64,000 nucleotides of DNA. Origin: Dolomedes plantarius (Eukaryota; Arthropoda; Arachnida; Araneae; Dolomedidae). The stretch is taken from positions 195,403,960 through 195,467,959 of the forward strand of contig OU015492.1 in the NCBI GenBank assembly GCA_907164885.2, in the 5' to 3' direction. The translations under genes and the position numbers were made by a program. The notes beneath the pieces were generated by a model, which had not been told where the DNA came from, searched no databases, and saw only the letters and a program-made list of their open reading frames with translations. The first letter of the stretch is position 1. The number at the start of each line of letters is the position of its first letter. This document shows, in pieces, positions 1 to 10,684 of the stretch.

Positions 1-520
1 CTGTTCTGCCTGTTATTTTTTTATACTTTTGCATGTTTTCACTTTATTTTAGGGTCTTTAAATTTCAAAACAATTTTAATTTTAAAGAATTATGCATAGT
101 TTTGTGGCAAACACTTCATTAAACAATCTTCAGAAATTTGGGAGAAATCAGGAGGAAATAAATGCACATGGAACATTTTGAAAAATTCTAGGATTTTGAA
201 AGGAAAACTTTTTGAAAAACAGGTCTTATTCCTACAAAATACTTATTTATGAATTCTAAGTGTCCTAAATAAGCTAGAAAAGAATAATAAATATTCTCCT
301 TTTGTATGTACAATAAAATATTGAATATTAAAAAAAATAAGGTTAAAGGTCCCTTGTCTCCTTAATACACCATTAGAAAAAGTTATTTGGTTGTATTTTC
401 AGCAGAATGCCAATGTGGAGAAATCCGGATAAATCCCTAGCATATGTTAAGTAAATAGTCACACAGTTACTCACATATTATAATATTAGAAGCATAAAAG
501 AATGAGTAAAATATCTCACA
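1..520. other. AT-rich sequence, nothing recognised
   Basis: No open frame of note, repeat or RNA gene was seen. It borders the tandem array that follows. Confidence 0.5.
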
Positions 521-2625
521 AAACCCCTAATACACCTTGTTTAACCTTTTATTTGCAATCTCAAAATCGTCAAGAACAAACTCAATTCACTAAAAACTCG
601 CGGTCCCTTGTAGATCATCTTCCCCCGCCCTTCCAAAAAGAGTAGCCTGGGACAGTTCTGACAGTTTTCATCTGAAAATAAAACTTCCAAGTAATAATAA
701 TTTTCCTAACATGTCTGGGAAACTCTCTCTTGGATTTCAAGATCTCACATCACTAGCTTAAAGTTTTGGCTCTCTAAAACTCGGTCAGAGGCTTAATAAG
801 AAAATACAGGATTATCTCCGTCAAAACTAGCTTTTAAACAAATAAGACTGTTTTTAAATGTATTTGTAAATAACTGCTCATACCTATTTATCACCTTTTA
901 TCCATTAGCCACTGCTTACTAGTAAACTTCTACCCACATCTAAGTTCCTTGTCACCAAGAATGACGCCTTCTTCACTCGTTCACGCGAGAGTTGAATGCT
1001 GAGAAACATTTTGTTAGAATGCCACTGAAAGGCTTATTTAAAACATCTTAAAGAGGCAAATGACATGTAATATAACGTTGTAATGTAATGTTAGTGTCGA
1101 AAACCCCTAAAACACTTTATTTAACCCTTTTTTACAATCTCGAAATTGTCAAGAACAAACTTAAGTTTATCCCGTTCGCTAAAAACGACGTTAAAAACTC
1201 GCTAAAAACTCGCGCTCCCTTGTAGATCATATTTCCCCACCGTTCCAAAAAGAGTAACCTGGGGCAGTTCTGACAGTTTACAGCTGAAAATAAAGCTTCC
1301 AAGTAATAATAATTTTCCTAACATATCTGGGAACTAGCTCTTGGATTTCAAGTTCTCGCATCACTAGCTTAAATAAGTTTTGGCTCTCTTAAATTCGGTT
1401 AATAAGCAAGCACAGAATTATCTGCGTCAAAACTGGCTTTTAAACAAACAAGACTGTTTGAATGTCTTTGTAAACAACTGCTCATGGCTATTTATCACCT
1501 TCTTTAATCCATTAGCCGCTGCTTACTAGTAAACTTCTACCCACATCTTTGTCACCAAGAATGACTCCTTCTTCACTCTTCCACGAGAAAGTTGCATGTA
1601 ATGCTGAGAAATATTTTGTTAACAGCTTAAGGCGGCAACTGACTTGTAACGTAACGTTGTAATGTAATTTTTGTGTCGAAAACCCCTAAAACACTTTATT
1701 TAACCCTTTTTTACAATCTTGAAATTGTCAAGAACAAACTCAAGCTTATCTTGTTCGCTAAAAACTCGTGCTCCCTTGTAGATCATATTTCCCCACCGTT
1801 CCAAAAAAATAACCTGGGGCAGTTCTGACAGTTTACAACTGAAAATAAAGCTTCCAAGTAATAATAATTTTCCTAACATATCTGGGAACTAGCTCTTGTA
1901 TTTCAAGTTCTCGCATCACTAGCTTAACGCTTTGGCTCTCTTAAATTCGGTTAGAGGCTTAATAAGCAAGCACGGGATTATCTGCGTCAAAACTGGCTTT
2001 TAAACAAACAAGACTGTTTGAATGTCTTTGCAAACAACTGCTCATGGCTATTTATCACCTTCTTTTATCAATTAGCCGCTGCTTACTAGTAAACTGCTTA
2101 CCCACATCTAAAGTCCTTGTCACCAAGAATGACGTCTTCTTCACTCTTCTACGCGAAAGTTGCATGTAATGCTGAGAAATATTTTGTTAACAGCTTAAGG
2201 CGGCAATTGACTTGAACGTAACGTTGTAATGTAATGTTCGTGTCGGAAACCCCTAAAACACTTTATTTAACCCTTTTTTACAATCTCGAAATTGTCAAGA
2301 ACAAACTTAAGCTTATCCCGTTCGCTAAAAACTCGTGCTCCTTTGTAGATCATATTTCCCCACCGTTCCAAAAAGAGTAACCTGGGGCAGTTCTGACAGT
2401 TTACAGCTGAAAATAAAGCTTCCAAATTACGCTGCTTACTAGTAAACTGCTTACCCACATCTAAGTCCCTTGTCACCATGAATGACGCCTTCTTCACTCG
2501 TCCACGCAAAAGTTGCATGTAATGCTGAGGAATATTTTGCTAGACTGCCACTGAAAGGTTTATTTAAAACAACTTACTTCTAACGGCAACTGACTTCTAA
2601 CGTAACATTGTAATGTAATGTTCGT
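521..2625. repeat. Tandem array, four units of about 580 bp
   Basis: Each unit opens with AAACCCCTAA; the four starts are at 521, 1101, 1680 and 2247, giving spacings of 580, 579 and 567. Shared landmarks follow in the same order in each unit: the CTCGCG/CTCGTG block, CCTTGTAGATCAT, GGGCAGTTCTGACAGTTT, and CTGCTTACTAGTAAAC. Unit 4 has lost about 220 bp between the CTTCCAA block (about 2420) and CTGCTTACTAG. Units 2-4 are closer to each other than to unit 1. A minus-strand open frame at 2267-2518 lies inside unit 4 and is not conserved as protein. Possible satellite or local segmental duplication. Confidence 0.9.
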
Positions 2626-2934
2626 GGCGAGCATAATATTACACCCATGTTTCTTCGCGAATGCTCATTTTGAATGCTTGGCTCAAAAGGTGCTCCGCTT
2701 CAGTCAGTTCAATGCGACATGCACTGACTTGCAATATAACGATCAAAGGGATTCATGAAAAAACCGACAGTACTGTCGAACACGACTGTTCGATTTGAGC
2801 GGCTTGGTTTGTCGATCGGTTTCAGGCAGTGACTGCCGAATACCCGTGGTGACTGCCGAATACCCGTGTTACATTATATTACATAAAAATGTTTTGTTAC
2901 AAGCCAGTTGCCACCTTTAGAAGCTAAATAAATT
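2626..2934. other. Unique spacer with a short direct duplication
   Basis: The 20-base motif GTGACTGCCGAATACCCGTG occurs twice back to back at about 2828-2868. Nothing else was recognised. Confidence 0.5.
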
Positions 2935-3345
2935 ACAAGATAAAAAGAACTTTTTATATACCATGTTTTTAAATTTTCTATTGAATCATATAAACTTGAC
3001 AATTCTATGTATTAATAAATACTTTTTTAAATTTTTTTCATGAATTATCCCATGAACTTGAAAGAAAATGAAGTTAATTGGAAGTTAACTTGCGCTTAAC
3101 TTTTCGTTCCCGTACTGGCCGATAGATGGATGCACCAGTCTACAAAACAAAATTAACTGAAAAAGAATTCAAATCTGCTTAAAGATGGCTAAAAGTATTA
3201 AAATAATGCATTGTCATCGTGTTCCGAGCTAAAAATTTCAAATGTCTAGCTAGTTGAGAATTTAGTTAAAAATCGATTGCAAGATTTGTTCTGGACAAAC
3301 AACGAGTTAATAAAAACATGGTAAAAATAAAATAGTATGAACATG
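2935..3345 (-). repeat. Dispersed repeat family Y, copy 1
   Basis: This stretch is the reverse complement of 6336-6765, from the TACCATGTTTTTATTAACTCG-type left end (here near 3300-3335) through ATCGATTTTTAACTAA, GACTAGCTAGACATTTGAAA and CATCTATCGGCC to TTTTTATCTTGTAATT at 2930-2945. A third copy with a different core is at 57690-58255. No coding capacity or terminal inverted repeats were found. Copy 1 lacks the GT microsatellite that copies 2 and 3 carry at the same point. Confidence 0.85.
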
Positions 3346-4565
3346 CACCTGATATACCGTCCAAAGAATAATATTTACAATTGGTATATCTAATTATAAA
3401 AGGCACTAGATAAATTTGGTATCCACAATTTCTCCCTATATTGGTATAAGGTGGTTTAGAAGTTAGCGCAGGAATAACTTTTTGACCTATAATCGCACAA
3501 TTAAACAACATAAATTAATCTGGTATAGCTTCGGAAATATTTTTTTAAATTATTTGAATTTTGTTTTCAAAATTTTATTTGGTTATTACTTATGATTAAT
3601 GAGGTTCTGTATATTTTTTTTTCAAGAAGGGAAACTGACAAAAAATGACGAAGAATTTGACATTTTACTAATACATAACTTTTTGAAATAAAGATCTTTA
3701 AAATTTTATTGAAAATAGGTTTAAATAATAAACAAGAGTTACAATTTTATTTTCTGACGTGATAAAGAAGATAGATGGTAACTTCAATCACAATGAAATT
3801 TCATTAGTTTTGTATAACACTTATAAAAAATAGCTTATAAATCAATCTGCAACATTGAAAGAACCATAAAAATCTATTTTCAGCAGTTTCTTTAAAGGTT
3901 ATTAAATCGTCGCTTCTTAGCTTTTCATTCCGGAAACAGACGGGGTAAAAAAACATTCTAGCTGTCCATTTCTTTCCGGCATTATTTATTCTAGGTAAAT
4001 GAATCTTTCGGATTAAAAGGCGAAATTATGTTCAAAGCTATAGAAGGGCTCGGCAGAACAGTTTTCAAAGAAAATACAATTTGATAATCTGCGTAGGAAT
4101 ATAGAGTGAAAAACCGTTGCACCGTCGTTTTCAGTTGCTGGCAACACATATTTATCTTTCTCTCCATGTTGATTGGAGAATATTTCAAGGAAACAAACGA
4201 ATCTTGATTAGTTACAATCACTGATTATGCATTCACTGATTAGTTTCTTTTCGGATTAAATAGAAATCTTGTATAGTTAAAGTCCATACGATGGCAGTTA
4301 ATGATATTGTTGGGGGTTTCTTTAGAAGATGCTTGAGAATTAAAACATTTGTTTTTTGTTTTTTTTACCGGAAAAGATATGTTCAAAACAAAGTGTAGAA
4401 CTTTGACGTCAATGCTCTTCTACTCTCGAGCCAATTTGTCGTACAGAATTAGGCAGCCCGAAGATTCTTCAGGCAACTTGAGACTCTCTCAGATTCTTGA
4501 GACAGTCACAATTATAGGACTCTGTGTTGAGACCCGTAACTGTCAACAAAATTTGAATGACAATA
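3346..4565. other. AT-rich sequence, nothing recognised
   Basis: Small open frames at 3266-3511, 3991-4221 and 4349-4582 have no recognisable domain and are of a length expected by chance here. Confidence 0.4.
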
Positions 4566-5045
4566 TCTATACTTATATATAAAGAGAGAGCGATTTTGTT
4601 CGTGGAGGGTAATCTCCAGAATCACTGCACCTATTTGAAAAACTATTTCACTGTTTGAAAGGTACATTATTCCTGATGGACATAGGCTATATATTATGTA
4701 TATCTGTTCAGTAGAAATAAAGTTAGGGGCTTAATCCTAACAATCTCCATTGTTACAGCCACTGTCCTCTACCGCTTTTTGTGCCGAAGTCTTCAACGAT
4801 CCTTAGCGTGGTGCTATCGCGGTGGGCTTCTGTTCTGACGTTAGCGGTTCGAATCTAGCCGTTCTCCGGCACGCCTTTTTCTTTTAAAAAATTAACTTTA
4901 ATTATTAACTAACGAAATATTGATTTAAGGTATTGTTGAGGTTATTTTTAAGGTAAAAAAAGATTTACAATTTATTGGCTATCAACTGGAAATTTATTGG
5001 TATAATATTTTGTTCAACCCGGACAAAGTCGGGACGGGCCGCCAG
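4566..5045 (+). mobile_element. Non-autonomous Helitron-type element, copy 1
   Basis: The 5' end is TCTATACTTATATATAAAGA, preceded by A. The 3' end has a hairpin-like CCCGGACAAAGTCGGG followed by ACGGGCCGCCAG and then T, close to the Helitron form hairpin-CTAG|T (here CCAG). A near-identical element of 479 bp occurs at 22265-22743 in the same orientation, which fixes both borders. No Rep/helicase is encoded, so it must depend on proteins made elsewhere. It contains a tRNA-like module (4781-4872). The Helitron assignment rests on the terminal structure only. Confidence 0.75.
4781..4872 (+). other. tRNA-like module inside the Helitron-type element
   Basis: A pol III A-box-like TAGCGTGGTGC lies at 4803-4813 and a B-box-like GGTTCGAATCT at 4846-4856, spaced as in a tRNA gene. 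GTGCCG (4781) and CGGCAC (4867-4872) can pair as a short closing stem. A good cloverleaf and a clear anticodon were not found, so this is a tRNA relic or mimic and not a functional tRNA. The copy at 22.5 kb is more eroded (B-box GTTTCAAACCT). Confidence 0.5.
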
Positions 5046-6012
5046 TGATCTTATAACAATGAATTGTGGATGACGCTAAGTCTTTTTGCATTTGGTTGGT
5101 TTGAGTACAATTTATCAGTCCCCAATAGATACTTTTTAAACATCTTTCTTTTGGAATTTTTCTCCCGCATTGTACTTGTGAGCTATGCACTGCTGAGGAG
5201 CCTGTAATGTAGACGAAACCTTATCAATTGCTTCTGATTATGCCAGAGTTTCCTGCCTTTGCACTAATGGCCTTTCTTGCAGTGTGTTCCTTGATATGCT
5301 GAAAAATACTCAAAGAAATCCCACCAGCAACATCTGATGCAAGCTTTTATATAAAGGTTTCTGATAAACTGTCACTGTTTTTTTTTTTGTTCTTCTTTCC
5401 CATCTCTTGCTTTTGCTAAAAAGAATGCATGCCATAAATTTGCATGAAATCGTTCCTTAATATCGGATATTACCGCTAATTGTTTTCTGACAGCCGGAAC
5501 ATTCCAGACCAGTTCCACACATGTCTGTGGGCTCAGCAATGCGGCTCCTGTTTTTAACGGCACAACAAGAGTCGGAGTCCGACTTAACCAGATGACACCA
5601 CGATTTTGACTGAGCAATCCCAGGGGCGACATCTGGTGGGCTAATACCCTCCTTCTACCCACATACCGCAGGGAAGACTTTCTAGAATGCAGATTTAACA
5701 TGCCCACACTATAGCTACCTATTATGCTGCGTTTGCATTCATGTACTCTGCTCTGCTGTGCCTTGGGGAATCCAGTGATTTATGTTCACTGCATACTCTG
5801 TATATGCGTGGATCGCCTCCTCTTTCGGTCCTGCTACAGAGCATCAAAGATACCTGGGTCCCGGGGGTCAAATGGTGTCAACGGGGGCGGGGTACATGGC
5901 GTGTAGGGTTACCATGACTAATGTGATGACAGGAGTGGGGGGGGTCTCCATGCAGAGAACTCTGCATGAATGCATATGCACCATTACGCTTCAAACAAGT
6001 CATTTATATATT
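5046..6012. other. Unique sequence with a GC-richer patch, no gene recognised
   Basis: 5460-5960 is less AT-rich than its surroundings and gives open frames on both strands (5372-5707 minus, 5724-6015 plus). None shows a domain, and overlapping frames on opposite strands argue for composition rather than coding. Confidence 0.4.
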
Positions 6013-6291
6013 TAAGTTGCTAAGCCGACTTTTGGGGCAGTCCGGGAGAGAAAACTACTGCATCAATTTACCTCATTTTGGTCTTAAACGAAAGATTGTA
6101 ATCTGTAGATTTGTCAAATTTGGTTTTTGAAACCGAAATTTCTATTAATTAGCAATAATTTGCAATTAAAAATTGATTCCTGGGCATGCTCAGTTGCATG
6201 TTTAAATCTGACTTTAGAAACCCCTGTTTCTGCGCATGCTCAGTGACATGCTTTAATGATAAACACGTCTATTCCGAGGAGTCTCTCTAGA

Positions 6292-6293
<2 letters not shown>

Positions 6294-6322
<29 letters not shown>
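6294..6322. repeat. (CT)n microsatellite
   Basis: About 14 CT units inside family Z. The 34.6 kb copy has only a short AGAGAGA at the same point, so this is a local expansion. Confidence 0.95.
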
Positions 6323-6325
<3 letters not shown>

Positions 6326-6335
6326 ATTTTTATTT

Positions 6336-6765
6336 TTACCATGTTTTTATTAACTCGTTTTCTGGTTTGTGTGTGTGTGTTTGTCCAGTACAAATCATGC
6401 AATCGATTTTTAACTAACTTCCCGACTAGCTAGACATTTGAAACTTTTAGAATAGCCCAGAACACGATGACAATGCCTTCTTTTCATACTTTTAGCCATA
6501 TTTAAGCATATTTGAATTCATTTTCAGTTAATTTTGTTTTGTAGACTGGTGCAGCCATCTATCGGCCGGGACGGGAAAAGTTAAACGCAAGTTAACTTCC
6601 AATTAACTTCATTTTCTTTCAAGTTGATGGGATAATTCATCAAAAAAATTTTAAAGAAGTATTTATTAATACATACAATTGTCAAGTTTATATGATTCAA
6701 CAGAAAATTTAAAAACATGGTATATAAAAATTTATTTTTATCTAGTAATTATTATGATAATTATG
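6336..6765 (+). repeat. Dispersed repeat family Y, copy 2, inserted in Z
   Basis: Runs from TTTTTACCATGTTTTTATTA through a short GT run, ATCGATTTTTAACTAACTTC and CATCTATCGGCCGGGAC to TTTTTATCTAGTAATT. The paralogous Z copy at 34.6 kb lacks it. TTTATTTTTA stands at both edges and may be a target duplication, but it is low-complexity, so the exact limits are uncertain by about 15 bases. Confidence 0.8.
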
Positions 6766-6945
6766 TTTATGCAATATAAGATTAAACCTGATGGAAATTG
6801 TTCAATTCGCGCTGTTTAATTAGCGGTAATTTACAATTAAAAAAAATTGCTTTCTGTGCGTGCCCAGTGACATTTTAAAATATGTCTTTAGATACTCACT
6901 AAGCACGAGCCGTTTGAACACATTAATTTGTTTCTGCGCATTATT

Positions 6946-7232
6946 ACGATTTTCAACATTTGGCAATGGTGTGTTGAGTATATTTTGTGTATTAGTACAT
7001 TTATTTACTAATTAGAAGGTAACCCGTCATTTTGACGTCATAATACTAATAATGACGTCATAATGGAAAAAGTATATGAAAGTTAAAAATACGATTTTCA
7101 ACATTTGGCAATGGTGTGTTGAGTATATTTTGTGTATTAGTACATTTATTTACTAATTAGAAGGTAACCCGTCATTTTGACGTCATAATAATAATAATGA
7201 CGTCATAATGGAAAAAGTATATGAAAGTTAAA
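6946..7232. repeat. 145-bp tandem duplication
   Basis: Copy 1 starts at 6946 and copy 2 at 7091, both with ACGATTTTCAACATTTGGCA, and both run through GTAACCCGTCATTTTGACGT to ATGGAAAAAGTATATGAAAG. They are almost identical, so the duplication is young. It duplicates the junction between family Z and repeat W. Confidence 0.95.
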
Positions 7233-7700
7233 AAATATCCCGAATTATCTAACAATTTTGCATTTAATCCACACCTTGTAAAAACAAACCCTTTCATTAT
7301 TTTTTATTTATTTAGTTTTTCATGCGATTGGAGTAGTAGACTGCCATCCAGTTTTTTACAGCTCACTACGCGATATGAATACTTGAGCTACTTGATTCAT
7401 TCACATTCAAGTTTGTTTACTTTCAGAATCCATCGCAACACTAAACAGATTTTTAAAAACCGTTAAATATACAGCTAAAAGCATCCAATTTTTTTTAGTT
7501 CTGAATGTTTTATAGAAAAATAGGCTGAACAAACGTGATTTGATGGAGAAGATATTAGTTTTTAGGTAAGAAAAAATTCTGATCCACATCTGAAATTGAA
7601 ATTAGGCCTAAGCGGCGGTTTGTTTACTGGGGGCTTTAATTGAAAGATGAGTACAGCCCGGAAGTGTTATACAGAGACAACGGCTATTATATATATAATA
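7160..7700 (-). mobile_element. Repeat W, copy 1 (Helitron-like 3' end)
   Basis: Nearly identical in inverted orientation to 14288-14811. Read on the minus strand it ends with CGTCAAAATGACG (5-bp stem, 3-base loop), GGTTACCTT and CTAA(T); the other copy ends in CTAG|T, as Helitrons do. The opposite end is marked by ATTATATATATAATAGCCG in both copies and does not show the usual TC start. The open frame at 7221-7466 (and its twin at 14522-14767) reflects sequence identity; it has no recognisable domain. Confidence 0.6.
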
Positions 7701-8820
7701 CACAACGGCATAATTACTACCGGAATATTGGCAACAACACACAACGGCATAGTTGACGGCATAATTACTATTTATCCATCATGCTTTGACGGTACCAACT
7801 AGTCACTCTATTAATCTTCAATAACTATTTATTTACACTCTTCAAACTTTTATTCGCATTTTCTGTGAATTGAAAATGAATCTAAACATTTTTTCCTGTC
7901 ACAACTTTGAATATATAATCCCAAAATATACTTCAGTTGTATTCCATTCTATGTTCATAAGAAAAAACTTATTTTTTTCTAAATACATTAGAGCGCATTT
8001 AAATATTTTTTTTCCCAAACAGAATATATATTTTCAACATTTGGCAATGATGTGTTGAGTATATATTGTGTATTAGTACATTTATTTACTAATACACAAC
8101 GGCATAATTACTACCGGAATATTGGCAACAATACACAACTCCATAATTGACGGCATAATTACTATTTATCCATCATGTTTTGACGGTACCAACTAGTCAC
8201 TCTATTAATCTTCAATAACTATTTATTTACACTCTTCAATCCTTTATTCGCATTTTCTGTGAATTGAAAATGAATCTAAACATTTTTTCCTGTCACAACT
8301 TTGAATATATAATCCCAAAATATACTTCAGTTGTATTCCATTCTATGTTCATAAGAAAAAACTTTTTTTTTCTAAATACATTAGAGCGCATTTAAATATT
8401 TTTTTTCCCAAACAGAATATATATTTTCAACATTTGGCAATGATGTGTTGAGTATATATTGTGTATTAGTACATTTATTTACTAATACACAACGGCATAA
8501 TTACTACCAGAATATTGGCAACAATACACAACTCCATAATTGACGGCATAATTACTATTTATCCATCATGTTTTGACGGTACCAACTAGTCACTCTATTA
8601 ATCTTCAATAACTATTTATTTACACTCTTCAATCCTTTATTCGCATTTTCTGTGAATTGAAAATGAATCTAAACATTTTTTCCTGTCACAACTTTGAATA
8701 TATAATCCCAAAATATACTTCAGTTGTATTTCATTCTATGTTCATAAGAAAAACCTTTTTTTTTTCTAAATACATTAGAGCGCATTTAAATATTTTTTTT
8801 TCCCAAACAGAATATATAAT
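7701..8820. repeat. Tandem array, three units of about 393 bp
   Basis: Units start with CACAACGGCATAATTACTAC at 7701, 8095 and 8488. Each contains GACGGTACCAACTAGTCACT, CGCATTTTCTGTGAATTG and, at the end, CAACATTTGGCAATGATGTG. Units are about 98% alike by eye. The unit end matches the start of the 145-bp duplication upstream, so the array continues family Z. Open frames at 7870-8058 and 8657-9175 share a protein start only because of the repeat. Confidence 0.92.
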
Positions 8821-9686
8821 TTCAAAACATATTGCAGTTGCATCCGATTCTATGTTCTTAACAGCAACTTTTCACGTGATTGTCTATTCGCAATATCAAA
8901 GATTCCATTTAACATCTGAAACAATAACAATAATAATAATAAAAAAAAGCTATCCAATTACCTCTCTAAAATCCATTAAAAAATCATTAATTTCTCGATT
9001 TCGTGAACAAACATGGCAGTCGAGGTTGTATCTGGACTTCCCGACAGGGTTTAATTTATTCTCGCCGAGTACAGTTTGCGGAGTAAAAGGCAAATTTATA
9101 TTCGGGGGAATGGCTGTATCAGCAAAACGCCTCCCTGAGAGAAAACGATTAACTTTAGAGTCTGCTCCGGATTAAGGGAGTGCAGTTATTGCACCGAAGT
9201 TCTCCGTTTCCGGGTACAGCGTATTTCATTCCCCTCTCTCTCCCGGGCGAAGGGGGAAATTCGTCGCGGAAATAAACGGATCGTCCCTCAAAGAATTGAG
9301 ATTCTTCGTTGCTTTTTTCTGTTTTGAATTGTGAATCTTATTTCAGTGTGACGTAATTGCCCTTGATGATTGCTTTTATTTTCAGGAGTTGAGTGGGGAA
9401 GATTTTATGGGTTGTTGTAGAGGCCTAATACTTTAATTGGAGGTTTATCTACCTAAATGTTTAATAATCGTGTTATGAACTTTAATATTAGTTTGAAATA
9501 TTTTTTTTTAAATGAAGAGATAATTAGGTATGTTTAAAATAAATTGCTTTCTTCCGCTTGGAAGAATTTTAATAGATGTTTCGCTGAGTGTATAAACGAA
9601 TAATTTGTAAGGCTATGATCAAACAAGACATCTATGTAGGCAAGACCTGTAATCAATACATTGTAATTTTATTTCTTCCTACGAGA
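8821..9686. other. Unique sequence with a GC-richer core at 8990-9310
   Basis: After the array, 8990-9310 is unusually GC-rich and non-repetitive for this window (CGAGGTTGTATCTGGACTTC, GTTTCCGGGTACAGCG, TCCCGGGCGAAGGGGGAAAT). Frames are short. No domain or splice-bounded exon was recognised. A regulatory or promoter-proximal element is possible. Confidence 0.35.
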
Positions 9687-10684
9687 TCTGACAATAAAGT
9701 TCGGTGAATAGTCCTGTAACATTAACGTAGATGAAATATTAACGAAAGTTACCTTACTGTCCTTCGAAATAGTCACCTCCCATAACTATGCACCGCTGAC
9801 ATCTGCTATGCATGTTCTGGAAACTTTGCCAGAAGTCTTCTTTTGGGATGGAGTTCAAAAGCCTCGTCACGTTTCGTTGGATGTCAGGAATATCGTCAAA
9901 TCTCTTTCCTTTCAAAGCGAGTTTGAGTTGTGGGAATAGGAAGAAGTCTGGAGTATTGAGATCTGGCGAGTATGGTGGATGTTCAATTTGCACCATCCCC
10001 TTTTTTGCCAAGAACTGTTTGACGATATTCGCTGTGTGAGGGCGAGCATTGTCGTGAATAAAAAACCATGAACCTTGTTGTGCGTACTGCGGTCGTACCC
10101 TGCGTAGACGTTTCATAAAACGGGTCAAAATTTCAATGTACCCTTCAGCATTCATCGTCGTTCCCTCAGGTAGAAATTCCTTGTGGATATGCCTTGACTA
10201 TCAAAAAAGGTGATGACCATCGTTTTGATGCGTGATTTTTCTGCTCTGACCCTTTTCCGACAAGGTGATGCAGGAGAACGCCATTCCATGCTTTGCCGTT
10301 TCGTTTCAGGGTCGTACCTGAGACACCAGGACTCATCCTCAGGGACAATACAGTTCAAGAAGTTTGGTGTCGCATCCGCCGTTTCGACAAAATCCTGTGA
10401 AGCCTCTAAACGTGCCTGCTTGTGATCGTAATCCAAGTGATGTGGCACAAGACGACAACACGTTTTTCTCATCCCTAAATTCTGGGTAACGATTTGTCGC
10501 ACGGAACAAACGCACTAAACAAGTACTTAATAAAACAAGTCTTACACGGAACGCAAACGACGCTCAACTGAACAACGGTGAGGGCAGATGGTCAACACCT
10601 ACTGCTACGCAGGTGCACCGTTTTGTTTCGCCAGTGTTGCCAGATTGGCCGTTCTGACTCCATTCACCGAACTTTATTATCAGA
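9687..10684 (-). mobile_element. Internally deleted mariner element
   Basis: Terminal inverted repeats are visible: TCTGACAATAAAGTTCGGTG at 9687 and its complement ending at 10684, with one mismatch in 23. The flanking bases are not a clean TA, so the insertion is old. The total length of about 1.0 kb is short of the usual 1.3 kb; the missing part is the start of the transposase. Confidence 0.88.
9754..10502 (-). pseudogene. Mariner transposase remnant (D34D), N-terminus lost, frameshifted
   Basis: Mariner transposases cut and rejoin element ends at TA sites in the nucleus. The minus strand gives two overlapping frames. The first (10502 down to about 10190) has the LGMRK linker region, then DESWCLRYDPETKRQSMEW with the first catalytic Asp. 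The second (10155-9754) has HDNARPHTA and HPPYSPDLNTPDFFLFP; the second and third Asp are separated by 34 residues, the D34D signature, and it ends GGDYFEGQ as mariners do. A one-base loss near 10190, just after FFDSQGI, separates the frames. Together they give about 250 residues against about 345 for a full protein; the helix-turn-helix DNA-binding part is absent, and the remaining 180 bp to the right inverted repeat looks like 5' leader. Not functional. Confidence 0.92.

Larger units (their letters stand above)
6013..7020 (+). repeat. Dispersed repeat family Z, copy 1, interrupted by Y
   Basis: 6013-6220 matches 37454-37648 in reverse complement (GGGCAGTCCG, AGAGAAAACTACT, AACGAAAGATTGTAATC, TTAATTAGC). 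6180-6335 and 6766-7000 match 34600-34990 in reverse complement (GCATGCTCAGTGACATG, AAACACGTCTATTCCGAGGA, AAGATTAAACCTG, CATTAATTTGTTTCTGCGCA). In the 34.6 kb copy these two parts are contiguous, so the 6336-6765 segment is an insertion here. No coding sequence was seen. Confidence 0.8.

Noticed and set aside
5372..6015. Possible gene in the GC-richer patch
   Set aside because: Frames on both strands overlap, lack domains and begin at arbitrary positions.
7221..7466. Frame MKVKKYPELSNN, conserved with 14522-14767
   Set aside because: The conservation is of nearly identical repeat DNA (W), with no domain and no codon-position bias visible.
8657..9175. 172-residue frame sharing a start with 7870-8058
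   Set aside because: The shared start comes from the 393-bp tandem units; the frame then runs into unrelated unique sequence.
9812..10425. Plus-strand frames opposite the mariner transposase
   Set aside because: Shadows of the transposase on the other strand.
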